A DNA stretch of 64,000 nucleotides, taken from NCBI GenBank assembly GCA_013399875.1, contig VXAZ01000587.1, positions 1,596,617 through 1,660,616 on the forward strand, in the 5' to 3' direction. This document shows, piece after piece, positions 24,531-38,067 of the stretch. The position numbers were made by a program, and so were the translations under genes. This stretch comes from Gymnorhina tibicen. Taxonomy: Eukaryota > Chordata > Aves > Passeriformes > Artamidae. The number at the start of each line of letters is the position of its first letter. Positions within the stretch are counted from its first letter, which is position 1. The notes under the pieces were generated by a model. It searched no databases. It was not told the origin of the DNA and saw only the letters and a list, made by a program, of their open reading frames with translations.

Positions 24531-24798
24531 CATGAATTTGGCACAATCATACGGCAGCTCTCAGTTCGACACCAAGGCGGAAAATTTCCACGATCAAAAT
24601 ATTTTCTTTTGTAATTTACAACAGTCTGAGCACACTCTTCTTTGAAAATGTTTTGTTTCTCAATATCATAAGCAAATAAAACATTAATGATGTCAGAACC
24701 CTGCTGATATTTCCAATTGGATAGATCACATTTTTCTTTGTAATGATCACAATTAAAACAAAGAAAACTCAAACCAGATAGAGAGATAAAGCAAGTCA
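24531..24798 (-). CDS. Candidate 268-bp exon, minus strand, unidentified Cys-containing protein
   Basis: This is the most convincing coding stretch in the window. On the minus strand the tract ctacttttcctattgttgactag leads into two bases, 88 open codons and two bases, ending at a donor (ttcatg, then gtaaat). An open run this long is rare in such AT-rich DNA. The peptide opens with a short hydrophobic stretch (ISLSGLSFLCF), continues NCDHYKEKCDLSNWKY and ends with a Cys-rich part (PPWCRTESCRMI). Arginine codons keep CpG, unlike the flanks, which suggests selection. A more downstream start is possible because the first 18 codons are T-rich. Phases fit the exons at 31020-31127 and 8421-8477. I cannot name the family; a membrane or secreted protein is possible from the hydrophobic start and cysteines. 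Confidence 0.55.
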
Positions 24799-27699
24799 CT
24801 AGTCAACAATAGGAAAAGTAGAAAATTTGTGCAGGTTAGACAATACATCTTTTGCTCTCAATCTGCTATTGCGTAAAGCATCAACAGCAGCTGCATGGAG
24901 TGTCAATTTTATTTTAATTCCTTGGATTTTTACAGTGTAATTTATAAAAAAAATTAGCATTTTTTTCCCACCTAATTTTGTTGTTGGTGTTATATCCTTG
25001 CACCCTAGAGCTAAGAATGATCTTCTTTTAATTATTTCAGCTTCTCAAAAACTAAGGACCATTATTTCCTGAAAACATCCTTCAGAATCCTCTTCGTTTA
25101 TTACTTACGTAATTAGAGAAAATAATGACATATCGTTTACAGATATCTTTAGAAATGAACCACCAGAAGACCCATTAGGCATGCTTAGGCCTTTCAAACA
25201 ATCCACCAGACACAGGCAAAAGCCACTTTTTGAAGTCCTTGCTTAAAACTGTAGCATGACCCTTTTTCAATTTAAAATTTGGTTTATCAAAATGCTACCA
25301 GAAATGGTTCATTTGTTTTGCACTGATAACACAGCATATGACTTTAGGGAACTTTTAAATGAATAAAGCATATGCAGGACTAGCCAAAGGCTTATTTTAG
25401 AAATTTGGGGTATAGCCAGGGCAACCTTCACACCTGGCTTATTTCAGTGGCATTTGAGATCCAATAGAAGCATTAACACTGCAGTAGAACATATTCAGAA
25501 GGGTCATGGCAGTTCCAGGGACAAGCACACACGTAATTAGAGGCTGTTTCTGCCTCAAGTAAATCTGTGCATCTGAAAGGAAGGCATGAGAAGGAGATGA
25601 GGCCAGAGAGAGAAGTAAATACCACAGAAATGTGAAAACCTCTTATCTAAAAGCTTAGGCACAAAGTTAAATCTCAATATGCTTCTGCAGCAGTTAAAGC
25701 AAAAGATCCCTGGCTGTCCGGGTCTTGGAAGCACCACCAAACATTGCATCAAATTTAACCCTCGGGTGCCTCTGATTAAGCTGATACTGTATTTACAACT
25801 GTGCAATACACTGCTGTACTAATATTTATGGAGTTAAACTGAAGAGCCTGTGTTCTCCCAGAGCCCTAAGGGACGTACCTGAAAGCCCAAACACGATATT
25901 TCTGTACAGTCTGCTTCTGGCAGCTGCCATTTAAATGGAAATTGCTGGATAAATTTCCAATCATGACCTATAAGAAATACTTCTAGTAGCATTTGGCATG
26001 ATTGATTTGAGTTCTGTAGCACTGCCTTCTCACAGGGATTATCCATTTTGCAGCCTGCTTTGCTCCACAGGAAGATGGAACGATAGAGACCAAGAGGGAA
26101 GGATGAATACAAAATGCCTGCTAACCAGCAAGGCTAATGGCACTATTTATTCCTGCACCTGTATCAGAACTCATTTTGTAGTTACATACAACAGCAGACC
26201 AAAAAGAAATTGTAAAGATCTTCTCAACCTGTGGGCTAAGAGGGTTTTGCAATTGCTTTTTTTGACCATTAAAAAGCCAGGTAAGGTGTACTCTGCCTGC
26301 AGATGCTGCATGTTAGCAAACACAGCGTCACTGCCAGCAGCTCAGAATGCAGCACCATTTGCACTGACACATTTGTACCTAGCACAGCCTCTTCTCTGTG
26401 TGCTCATTTACAATCTGATCGCACGTCCACTTAAAAAAAAATTAATAAAAAAGATCCCTCAGTGAAATGGATAAAATACTATTACTAAATGATATGCGTA
26501 ATCATTCAGTACCATTACTACTGAAAGGTGATATTGCAGTGACATTGAGAAAATTGGATCTATTCTTCATACAATTATATAGCTACACTTTCACTCTAAT
26601 GCCATTCTAATTGGAAAGGAGCACTGAAATGTGAAACTGGGCGCATTTCAATATCTAATTATCACTCGGTAACTCATTCTCAAAATAGTTTTCTGGAAAA
26701 GACAGTTGCCAAGAATGCTATTTTAATTCTGAAGTCTTCTCTGACATTCTTACAGAGAAAACGTTTTATTCACTATTTGTCTGTATTTCAGCTACACAAC
26801 TGAAAAAAGATGGACAATAGATGTATACAAATGTAAGTTGGTCTGGCTCCAATGGAAAACATTTGTGTTTACCACTCTGCCAGTCAAGTGATTATGAGCA
26901 AGATATGCTTCCTGGGGCAGGAGCTCTTAAGGGTTAAGAGATAAAAACAAATTAAATTAAAAAAGCAATATAAAGGCAACATTTTTTACATAAAACATTT
27001 GCTAGATAGAACAATAAAAAGTAATTTGAGTTATTGTGGGTAAAATCAGCAGGATCTACATTATAGACCCATTACAGTGCTTTAGCACGGTACTTTGGAA
27101 TTGGTGTTTCTCCCTCAGGACTCAACCTGATGACAATCAAATGCAATTTAATTTTGATAACAGAATACTTCAGGGGAATTTTATAGTGAAAATATTCTAA
27201 AGAACTAAACAAACATGAAATAGAACAGTTTTGGGGATGAGTCTGGGTTTTGTTTTTGAAAGGAGTAGAAGCTTTTACACATCAACACCCATATCCATAC
27301 ATGAACAAAAGGGTGCCCTGGCTGCTGATGTAAACTGGCAGCATTCACCTGCTAAAAGCCTCCTTGCAAAAAATCCAACAAACAGTCAGAGATAGGTGAG
27401 TCCCGAGGTGCTGAAAGACCTGAATAGCTCCAGTTCTCTGGAGGATTTTCAGGATTAGGATAAAATTCATCATTTTCCCTGCATGTTTATTCTTCTTGCC
27501 TCCACATTCTCTCCTCAAAAGCACAATTCAATCTAAAAATGACATTATTTTCGTTACTGACTTAAAAGGCTGTGGCAGGAGGTGTTAGGTAGCACAACTT
27601 TGAGACAGCAGGTTACCAACACCAGAAATCGAAGAGGCTCTAAGCGTGCCCCTTTCTGGCTGACGCTAATCTGTAATTACATGAGCTTTTGAGACAGGG
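24799..27699. other. Non-coding DNA
   Basis: Mostly AT-rich. A plus-strand donor (aagccag, then gtaagg) at about 26280 closes an open stretch, but the matching acceptor is poor. A 37-base candidate at 27359-27395 with a strong donor has a weak acceptor. Neither is called as an exon. Confidence 0.45.
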
Positions 27700-29100
27700 A
27701 ACACCCCAAGAAGTTTCTCCAAAGATCATTGCTGTATATCCCGCCCAGCACAGAAAGGATGGAGCAGGGGGAAGGGGAATAAAACCAGTAATTTCTGCAG
27801 GTGGAATAAACATCCATATCTGCAGCCAAGCAGATCCTTATCAATAGTGTGAAACAGCTCCTTCATCTGCTTTCCATAAAGCTGCTCTAGAACTTTACAG
27901 GTGGCTGCTGGAACCTCAGTCACTCTCTCCAAGCTCCTACACACAACTACAAGTGACTCCAAGGTTTTCTAGCTGGTGCTCTAAATGCCCTAGAGAAGAT
28001 GTCTGCCAGTTTAAGTATCTTTAAAATATCCACCAGATAGAAGCCATGCAGATCAGGTTAGGATCATGACTTCTTTCCTAGTAGCTTTGATCACTTTCAT
28101 CATTTTGCTGAAAACCAAGGCAAAAAAGTAGATTTCACTTCTGGGCAGTGTCTGCTGCCTTCCCTGCCAAGAGAAAAATAACTGAGTCCTTGTTATTGAC
28201 ATACAGAGTGTTTCCTTCCAGTATTTTATGCTCCTGGGTCATTGGTTCTTCTTAACTTTCTCATATTTCTTTACTTGGTTTTTGTACCCTTTGACAGTCA
28301 TTCTTAGCCACTTGACCTACTTTTCACTTTCTATAAAATTTCTACTTGTGGCTTAAGTCCTTGAAGAGTTCATGATTTAGCTGACCTTCTCTTAAGGACA
28401 GCCGGTGTCTGTGGCCTTGCTAGAAAGTCTCTTGGGAACTGCCAGTTCTTGAAAGTCTTTTCTCTCGCTCTCACACAGTATCCATATCAGTAACCCAAGG
28501 CTATTAAGTATTCCTTTATTAAGTCCAGTATTTTAAATTTGTTCTTATCTCTCTCCACCTTTTCTGTATCAGAAGTGTCAATATTTCAGAAACTTTGCCA
28601 AGAACCCCTCCTTTTACTTTTGCAATTTCACCTGCTCTCCTTTAATCACCACAGTGTGATCCATGAGCCTCCCTTTAACTCTTTGTTCCTGGAATTCTGA
28701 AAAATGGCAGCAAAATGTTTCAAGCAGATGTTGGGCCACCTGGATTCCTTTCCAGCAGATGGGTGGGGAGCTCATGAACCCAATGGCTGCACAACAGCAT
28801 TGCCACACCTTTGGCTACTCTTCGTTTGAGCATTAGAACTCTAAGACACTCAGACACCTAACGGGAGTCTCTGTATCTACCTCTTGCCACATTCTGCTCA
28901 TCAGAGCAGTGTTCTAAATATCCATAAACAATTAACCAGCATTTCCATTTCTCCTCAACAGTCCATTTCCTTGCCTCATTTTCTAACATCTCCTCTTTGA
29001 TATACACGGTAAAACTTCATCTTTCCTCCTGAACAATCAATGTTTGTTCACGGTGCTATTATGATATATGTTAAAACTTCAATTCCTCCCCTTCACTTCC
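27700..29100 (-). mobile_element. Possible degraded LINE-like tract, minus orientation
   Basis: On the minus strand this stretch has a composition unlike its neighbours (A-rich sense strand, many agaaa and gaag words). The fragment around 28110-28170 (ggcagggaaggcagcaga, then ttttttgccttggttttc) resembles, from memory, the stretch before the reverse-transcriptase region of CR1 elements. The frames are heavily interrupted, and no clean 3' end or target-site duplication is visible. It could also be unrelated intron sequence. No part is called as a gene. Confidence 0.2.
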
Positions 29101-31019
29101 ATAGTCCTTGCATTACAGTACCCAAGACACAAGTATCTTTGACAATTGACATAAGGGCTATCAGAAGCACCTGAGATTTGAAGGATATCTTAAAAATAAG
29201 TACCACAGACTCAATTTTCCCCTCTGTCCTAGCATATAAGGAAATGATAATGGTGCTTTGCTGTGGCTAGCCAGAAGGAGAATGTTACTGACAGATGGAT
29301 GCCGAAAGAAAGGAGCTAAAAACAACTAACAGTCCTAAACTGATGAAAACAATTTAAGAATCACAGTCTGTTGCCTAAGTTCAGATTGCTGAGAGACTCT
29401 AATGAAGACTGTTTAACCATACTTTTAGATTATCTATAATCAGTTCTTGAAAAAGAAAAATTCCAAATCCCACTGCAACTTGATATTTTTCCTATTCTTC
29501 TTATACAATACCAGTTAAGTAATTTATGCCATTAAAATCTTTAGCATTTTAAAGGGGATGGCAGCACAATGAAGGAAAACCACAAATTAAATAATCACTT
29601 TTCCTAAGAGATCTGGTTTTTCGTGGAGAAGATTAGAACTGTGGATCTATGCAAGACAGAATACAAAATGACATAGAAGAGTACCTCATCCTTTTTTGAT
29701 AACAAGAATGCATTACTAAATGAACATAGCACCGTATTTCTCATTTCCTTGCAAAGTTTGGAAATAAACTCTTAAAGTTAACATAATCTTAAACTATATG
29801 GATTAACCTTTTCCAGGTGTAGCAATCACCAGCCAAAAGACAGAGGAGTGAAATTCATATTCTAGGAGAAGGGCAGAAATAAACCCCTGCCCTTCAATAC
29901 TCCCTAGCAAGCCTGTTCTGGCCACCCACATTAGGCTGGAGTTCATTTTCAGAGAGCTTCCCAGAGTAAGATAACAGAGCTATCACTGGGGCAGGGGGAA
30001 GATTTGTTTCACTTAGCATTAGACATGACCTGCGCAGGCACGGACAGCTCAGCTGATCAGAACAGGGCTCTTTACGGTTTAACTTGGAAATATCTGCACT
30101 TTTTAAAGGGTCAATTCATCTCACATATTTCACACGTCCTTTCCCCAGTGAGGCAAACTCATGCCCCTAATGACCCTACTGGCTATAAATGGAATCTGGA
30201 CAGCTACTTTTGACCACGTGAATCCCACCCTGGACACCGCTGCAGTCCAGGGTTATCTCATAACCCACAAGAAAATAAGGATATTGAAAGGCTCTGGAGG
30301 AACAAAAGTAGATTAAAAGTAAAGACAAAAATATAGAGCTATGAAAAATGCCATTATCCTCTTTCACAGAGATTTTCAAATAATTCAGGAGAAATATATC
30401 ACATTCTGTGAATTCCAGAGTACAGAGATAGCTCCAGCATTCCTTTTTCAACAATGCTTTCCCAACATTTCATTTGTTTATCTCAAGCTTTTCTTGCAGA
30501 AGGAATATCACAGCAGAGACAAATCACACTGTACTTATTTAATTTTGCAATGTGTTTCAAAGCCCTTCTAGACATGAAAACCTTAATAAGAGAATCTCTC
30601 TTCTATTAAAAAAAAAAAAAAGTTCATTTTTAAAGTAATGCAACAACAACCTCAGAGCCACAAGTTTTTTAAAGGTGTGTCAGGAATATTCAGCAATTTA
30701 GTAATTGATTTTCAATCAAAGTATATATCTTTTCTGTGCATACAATAAATATTCAATAAACAAATGGAGAAGAAAATTAACAATTTTCCCAGTCCACTCT
30801 ATGCATAAACACACCAGCATAACCTGGACTCTATTTTTACCCGTGGCATATGTATTAATATTGCCACCACATGTAATCTTTAGTCTGTCTATAGTCCAAC
30901 AAAGAAATTAAAGGGAGAACTTTTGGACAGGACTTGCTAAACAGGCATTATATCTCTTGAGGAAATATCTGTTACTGCTAACAGAGGAGAGAAAACCTCA
31001 GGAACGTGTGATAACTCAC
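29101..31019. other. Non-coding DNA
   Basis: AT-rich sequence with a 14-A run at 30608-30621. No supported exon or repeat. Confidence 0.55.
30608..30621. repeat. Poly(A) run, 14 A
   Basis: Fourteen consecutive A in AT-rich DNA. No element could be recognised upstream. Confidence 0.9.
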
Positions 31020-31127
31020 CCACTTTCATGTTTTTGTCCTCATCTATTTCTTCTTCTTCACTCACACCAGAGCTAAAAATATTCTCTCTCAATTTCAACT
31101 GGCTCCTGAAAACCCAGTCAGTAAGAT
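31020..31127 (-). CDS. Candidate 108-bp exon, minus strand, acidic segment
   Basis: On the minus strand, after gcattttattgtag, two bases and 35 codons stay open and end at a strong donor (aagtgg, then gtgagt). The other two frames stop early. The peptide starts LTDWVFRSQLKLREN and carries an acidic run, VSEEEEIDEDKN, the kind of charged linker expected in a real protein. It begins two bases into a codon, fitting the one-base end of the exon at 37456-37535 (a tyrosine codon across the join), and ends with one base, fitting the start at 24531-24798 (a valine codon). The acceptor is only moderately pyrimidine-rich. The family is unidentified. Confidence 0.5.
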
Positions 31128-34100
31128 CTACAATAAAATGCTGTATTCAAATGCAAGGGTGCAGATGAAGTGTAAATAATTCTTGTTTCAACAGAGCCAT
31201 ACCACAAACAGTAAAATCAACTGACTTGCAGTGTTTGTCTCTGGATTTTGTTTTAGCAAAATTACCTTGTTGCTAGAGGTGATCAGTGGACTCTCACAAA
31301 GCTGGATGAAAACCCATTGCCTACACAGCCACCAAGAGAGCTTCTCTCCCCCAGCCTCACCAGGCTGCAGGTTGTGGAGATGCCGTGCCTTAATCAAGGG
31401 AGATAACGTGAGCACAGAAAAAAGAGATTTTTCTGTGAAGTTTCAATGAACACAAAAGCTGAGGGATTTCGGCTCGATAACAACCCATTGATATCTTTAT
31501 TCGTCTCCTTTGTTCCACATGCCCTCTGGGCATCTCTGGAAATATTCCCTCCCCTCAGGATTCGTACCACCACACTGTGAAATCCAGAGCTCCCCCATCG
31601 CCTTAATAGGTCTAGACTCAACTATTAAGTGGTTTAGCCCAAAGGATGACAGGGGATTTGACAGCCTCATACATTATGTGAACAAATCTGCTGAGACAGA
31701 TTAACGACACTGGCACATTCCCATTTCCCACTGCCTCTTCTGACTGCAACAAGCACCTTTTCCACCAGAATGGAAAGCGTTCCTCTGAATTCTATATAGA
31801 TATAAACTACCTGAGCTGAAGCATCAAGGAGATGAAAGCATATTTAAGAAATCAGCCAGGAAAGACCAATTTGCTTCCTAGCTTAATTAATTAAGTTGCA
31901 TTACCTGCCATAGCACCTTATTAATACTAAGATCATTTAGCAGAAGTACAGCCTTCGAAAGATTTTCATTTATTTTATCCATCTAAACTAACTTCACCTC
32001 ATATTTTGCCAGTGCAAACCAATCCCTTCAAAATTTGGTCAAGTCCAGACTTGTCGAGTAAGCAGCAAAACAAAATACTGATTTAAAACAAAATACTCTT
32101 TTGGGGAAAGAGAGGATCTGGCTGCCTTCGTGTTGTCCCTGGACTCTGGCCTTACTCAAGAGCAGACTTTCTAGATGGTGGCTGATTTTAAGCACATGCA
32201 CTTCAGGCAGTTTGCAATTGCTTCTCACATAGACTGTGGTGGCAGAGGTGAACCTCCCTGACTTTGGGAGTTACCTCATTTTCCATCTGTGCCTCAGGAG
32301 GGCAGAGTGCTGCCTGCCCTTCCCTTACTCACGTAGCTCTTACAGGATCCTGTGGTGTATCAGAACTCTTGTGTAAAGGTGGCAAGACAATGCTTTTACA
32401 GAAGTATTTAGTAGCTATGAATTCTCCCACAAACAAAACTTTATCTTGATTATTAGCTTTTTAAACTCAGGAAATAGAAAAATCAAAATTCCAAGTCCCA
32501 AACTCAGTGAGGACTCTCCCTTCCCTGTACCTCTGTCCTCCTGCTTGACCTACTTGCATTTCATCTGTCAGACTCAAGCTGTTTGTAATGTTCTGGCCTG
32601 ACTTAGCTGTCCTGAAATTCATTTTGATCATGTTACCTCTTGGATTAAGAAGCTTCATCGACCCTTTTCTTGGTGGTTTTTTTTTTTTGGCTTTTTTTTT
32701 TCTTTTTTGATATCCAGGATATAATTTAAAAGTTTTACTGTTATGTTCAAGGTACTTCAGGCCTCTCATCCATGTTATTTATAGGAACAGATCAATGCCT
32801 GTGTTCCATCTTGGAGCTTGTGCTCAGTCTTAGATTACTGTCTGCCTTGATCCCTTATCGTTCCCTGTAAAATTTAAGCATTTTTCATTTTGCCTCTTGT
32901 ATGTTCTAATTCTTGCCAGGAAGCTAAACCAGCAAGCACTGCACATCAAAAAAAAGGACAGTAGACATGCACTTAATTCTTATGCAGAACTGGGACAGAG
33001 GTTTCTGTGCAAGGCCACGCTACCCCTCAATGAGCAGGTACTGCAGGCCAGCAGAAGTGCTTCTGTGGAGAGGAACAGCTGTTACCAGGATTCAACACTG
33101 CACTACAAGTTTCAGAGATTTAATTTGGGTGAATTATGCTGGTTCCATGGATTTAGTGCTCATCAGCATTTGCAGTGAATTAGGTACATTTCTAGATCAC
33201 TTTTTCAGTCCAGTTTCATTGGCGTGAAATCAGAGTTCACTCCAAGGCCATCCTCCAATGCAAACCGAAGCACAATGAACAGGGATACTCAGGAGATTCC
33301 TCTTCTGGCCCAAACTGAAACATTAATATAGATGCACTTTTGAGCTCTCCAGTGTAGGAAAGAACCATTACTATTTCCTTTTCCTGTTTTCCCAAATGTA
33401 GTCCATGCAGGTGAAGGTTTCAGAAGTGATTATTATCCTGTTAACTTCATACAGTGATTGGGCTCTTAGGCTCACGGGCTGTTTTTAACACACGTAAGGC
33501 AATGCCAGAGAGACACTGTCTCCATTTACAAGTTGCTAAAACACTTAGCACAAAATGGAATTACAAGGCCTTCTCTAGGATATTCCTTCGATGGCTCCTA
33601 TTTATATCCAACAGACACTGCAGAGCTGGCTCTTTGGATCCAGCCTTAGAGAGAGGAGCTGCAGCTCGTGGAACACGTCACAGCTGAGGGGAAATGAAGC
33701 CATGCAGACATGGCCATTAATAGCAGCAGTGTCATCTCTGCAGAACTACCCACTCATCTCTGGCCCACCATACATTCTGAGCAGCTTGACACTGACTTTC
33801 TGTTTATCCCCAAATACTTAATTACTGCTGGGTATGTTCACAGTGTTGTCAAAACACATAACTCCGATTCCTCATGCACATGCCTGGGACTGAATCTGAA
33901 TCTCACAGATGTGTAAATCAGAAGAAAATATAAAGATTCTTTGAATGTTGCATCTTCATCAATATCAACCAATTAACTGCCTGAAGGAGAAACATAAGCA
34001 CTTGCAGTGGGAAAGGGGGAGAGAAGAGCATATTTATTCTATTACCAGAACAAATGATGAGTGAAATAAAGCAAGAACAGAAGAAAATGCATTTAAATTT

Positions 34101-37100
34101 ACACTTTCTTATTTCTTCCTTACTGAATAGCAATATATGCCATCAAGGCATCAATTTTTCCAATTGGTATGTTTTAGGTTTGTCAGAAAAAAGTGAATAT
34201 TACTGCTGGAAGGTTTATCTGGCAACAGCACAATCACTTTTTGCTACCTCCTAGGCTCCTGACTGCTAAAGTAATATGGGTTTTGTTCAATAAAGTGCAT
34301 ATTTCTGTATATTCAATGTATGTACATCATGGCTCAGACAGGAAAACCTTGCTATTTAGTTATGTAACATATACAGAGAGTACAATCCTTTTCAAAACCT
34401 CGTCAGTTTTCTAATGAGAAATGTGATAGAATTTGGTCTTTGAGCAAATAATAGTGAATTGAAATAGTGGACAGCTCTCTAATTCCCTCCCTTACTGGGC
34501 AGTTTCTCTGCTTTTTTTTTGGGCCTGACAGAGGCAGAGTAAGGATAAATCCACTAAAGAAGGAGATGACATTTACAGATTGTTCAGAGGAAACTGTGGT
34601 CCTTCCTCTATTCTCTGAGAGATTTTGCTCATCCTGTATCCAGCACACTGAGCTGGTTCTTGTGCAGTTTCAGTAGTGGATTAGCATATGCCTTTGCAAA
34701 CATCCTTCCCTGTCCTTTTCCTCCTTGCTTCAGGGTTAAGCCTCATTTATTAAAGCCAGTTTCAGCTATGACAATGATTGTGAATCCCACAATTTTGGGG
34801 GTTCCAGACTGAGACGTTTCCAAGAGCCCTGAGTCTCTGAAACAATTATAATTATATATGTCCTCAGCTATCACAACCTTATAATTGCCTCATAGTGGAA
34901 AGCCAAAAACTGAAACAAATCATGTCAATAGTCATTTTTTGAAAAGATCTTCCTGTAATTTCTTAGGCCAAATCACAAAATCATTACTCAGATAGAACTT
35001 ATTGGAATGGATATAAAGACTGATCTTACAAAAATCAATAAGAGAAGAATTCACAAATCATGTATCCAGTAAGGAGCAAGTTCTTTAAAGTGTGAAGTTT
35101 TAATTGGACCTTCAAATGATGAGTAGTAACCTTGGAAGAAGATACAAACCTGTTGGGAATAACATGATAGCAGAAACTCACTACAATTTCAGATGGCAGA
35201 ACACCCACCCCATACTACAAGCATGAGAGAGAGGATGAATCACTTTCAGACTAAGACCGATGAGAAGGAAGTGACATTTCGCTGTGATTCATCCCTTATT
35301 GAATTCTATTGAGTGGTGGGCTGCTCACTCGGAAAGCCTTGGGCTCTGAGAAGGAAAAACCATTTGAAGAGAAACATTCCACTCCCCAGTTTTTATATGA
35401 GCTCAGTACAGCAAAGTCACCCGAGACAACTGGGAAGTGGCCATGTTGTTCTGTTACCTGCTGGCAGCTGGTCATGGTGGGTGCATATATAAGCACACTA
35501 TTTGCATAAACACACTGTTCCCATAACTGGGTGATATGTGTGTACAGAGATATGTACACACACAGATCAATAACCAAATAAAGGATTTCCAAAATGTGCA
35601 GCACAATCTGCATTGCAGAAATTGTTAAGAATTGTTCCAACTCTTCGTTCTGAAATGTGAGATTTATGGTGCTCTAAATCCCATTTATATTTTTATCTGA
35701 ATCAGCCTGCTCATCCCTTGCTGCTTTGCCTTCCCAAATCAAATTCAGTCAGTTCTCCCTAGCTCTGTCTGAATGTTTCCTTTGATTGAGTGATGTTATT
35801 TCTAGAAAAAACACTCAAATCAATTTAATGCAAATTCCTTTTCACGTCCTGGTTGACCCATCAGGACATCGACAATAATAGATTGAAGTAGTTACTTCCT
35901 GAGGCAGATGACTCATTGAGTGCTTAGTAATCAATTTTCATCGGTGTGACTGCATAATCTGTCTTTGGGGTTCTGTTACATGTCGTGACTGGAATGCCAC
36001 AGAATCCTGGATTGCCTGATACAGAAAATGAATGGTGAGCCAGCAGCCAGCAGCCATTTTAAACTGCATGAACCACCCCAACAGAGCCACAGCTAACACA
36101 GAAAGGCTCTAGCTGGTCTCATGCACACCAGTGAAAGGCAGGAGTAAATCCAGGGGAACCAGTGGTGGTGCACGAGTTGCAATCCACAGCAGCTGAGGTA
36201 GAATTTGATCCTTTGGAGATTTGCTAGTTAAATATTTTCCTGAAATCAGAAGCAACTTACTGCATTCAGCCTTTTCTCATCTCTGCAAAAATCTGTTTCA
36301 TTGCTCCTAGGCTGAGAGGGGTGTAATCAAAACAATGGGAATGAGTTTTGATCTACTATAGAAAGGATGTGAATTCATGTATGAAAACTTAGGGGAACCA
36401 GGGATTTAGATCACCTAATTAAACACATTATGGCTCTACACTCGCTTACTCCACACACAAACCTGCAATGTCTCATAGCGTCCAGGCTGCATCTCGTACA
36501 GGACATGGCATGAGATGATACTGCATTATAGTGACTGCATAATTGATAATCCTTCTGGAAGATCACCAGGAATGTGTGTTTCCAGCACAGTGGCAAACTC
36601 CACACTCTACTGCCATAAGGAATCCTGAAAAAAACCATATTGCTGCAACTGGGATGCAGGACTAACTAAGCTGAAGTCAAAGTTGTTCCCTCAGTGCTCT
36701 AGGATGAACGATGACTCTGAGGCTCGTGCTGTGGTGTTACCACTGAGCTCAGATTCCTTCATAATTAGACTGTGTAGGTAACAAAACCAGGGCAGAGAAT
36801 GCCTGGCGGATTCTGTGCACCATTTCAAGGCAGGAACTTTAATTCTCAAGATTCCTATCGGTTTGACAACTTGTTTGTTTCGTTACACACTCCTCATTCT
36901 CTCTGGTGTGTCTTTGAAAAGCAACACTAGAAAGGTTTAATATTTGTTGATATTGTAGCTTTCTGACACGGAAACATTGTTCTTTCTAACAAATCTTTGT
37001 TCATGAGGAGTACACAAGCTTATGAAGAAAGCTGAGAGGCAAACTCCATGAAGTTCGGAGGCATGGCTTGCAGTGGAGCCGTCACCACCATCCTTCAAGA

Positions 37101-37455
37101 AAAGTAACAAATTCAACCACGGAATGAGGGAAAGTTCTGATTTTAAGCCGGACCATAAACTGTGAAAAAAGTCTGTTCTTTGGTAGGAAAAATTCTGATT
37201 TCCTGTTTTAGTTCAGATTTCAGTTTAGATCCCACTGCAGTGTCAGTAACAAATACTGAGCAGAAGCACCAGGGTGCACCCTGAGAGCTGCTGCTCCCCT
37301 AAGCTCCGTGGCTTGTGCAGGGTTTCACATCGAGCTGCTGGGAACACCAGCAGCTGTTTGGTAACTACGTACGGATCCAGCAGGGCCTCAGGGCTCATCT
37401 CTTCAGCACTAACACACGATCAGATGGCTTGGACCCGACTCCCGTTCTCACTCAC
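31128..37455. other. Long non-coding stretch (probable intron of the minus-strand candidate gene)
   Basis: AT-rich DNA with T runs at 32677-32688 and 32692-32700. At about 31250-31310 a minus-strand donor (caacaag, then gtaatt) follows an open stretch, but the acceptor is weak. Around 35532-35563 a short AC/GT-rich inverted repeat (tgtgtgtaca and tgtacacaca) flanks a six-base spacer. No interspersed repeat is recognised. Confidence 0.45.
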
Positions 37456-37535
37456 AATGATTCTGTAATGACCTTAGCAACAATAACTCTTTCCAATCAG
37501 CGACAGAAACAGAGAGGGGAATTTTGGTAGCAGAA
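37456..37535 (-). CDS. Candidate 80-bp exon, minus strand, unidentified
   Basis: On the minus strand the acceptor gctttgtttatttacag is strong and the donor (aatcatt, then gtgagt) is good apart from lacking AG before GT. Between them one base, 26 codons and one base are open; the other frames stop. The peptide begins SATKIPLSVSVADWKEL and ends RSLQNH, with alternating hydrophobic residues typical of beta strands followed by a helix. It starts in the phase left by the candidate at 43386-43542 and ends in the phase needed by 31020-31127. The gene is unidentified. Confidence 0.42.
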
Positions 37536-38067
37536 CTGTAAATGAACAAAGCCACAAACAGCTGCTCCCTGTACAGATGCTCCAGGGCCTCTCGTCGCTG
37601 CCAGCCAATGCTGCTCATTCCATGTCCGTGCACGTATTCTCCCTAATACACAAAAACTTACAGTAGTCATGACCCAGTGGGTGGTAATTTAAGTGTCCAA
37701 GTGAACGTGTAGTAGCAGCAGGATCTTGGGAGTGAGCTCTGATATTTCACATCACATAACTGGATGACTGGTAATTATCAATGCAGTGACTAAGACAAAA
37801 GACAACCTTTCCTTAGGGAAAAGCACATACAGAGATTCTGGAAGGCAGAGCCACATGTACACTTAACAATAGCACCTGCCTTAGCTATAAGTACAGTTCC
37901 TTTTGATCATGGTTATTATCTCCACAGGTAGCTGCTCTTTTGCCTTCATGATTTCCCATACAATCCCACTAAAATACATTCTCGAACAGGTAGGTTTTTG
38001 AGACAGTTGCTACAATAAAACAAAGTATAAACAAAAAGCACAAATACATGCTGGGAAGAGAATGTAT
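37536..38067. other. Non-coding DNA with a possible plus-strand exon
   Basis: At 37928-37989 a plus-strand acceptor (attatctccacag) and donor (gaacag, then gtaggt) flank 62 bases open in one frame (two bases plus 20 codons, beginning SCSFAFMISH). Composition is not distinctive, and the start phase would require another exon that I cannot establish. It is recorded here rather than called. Confidence 0.3.
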
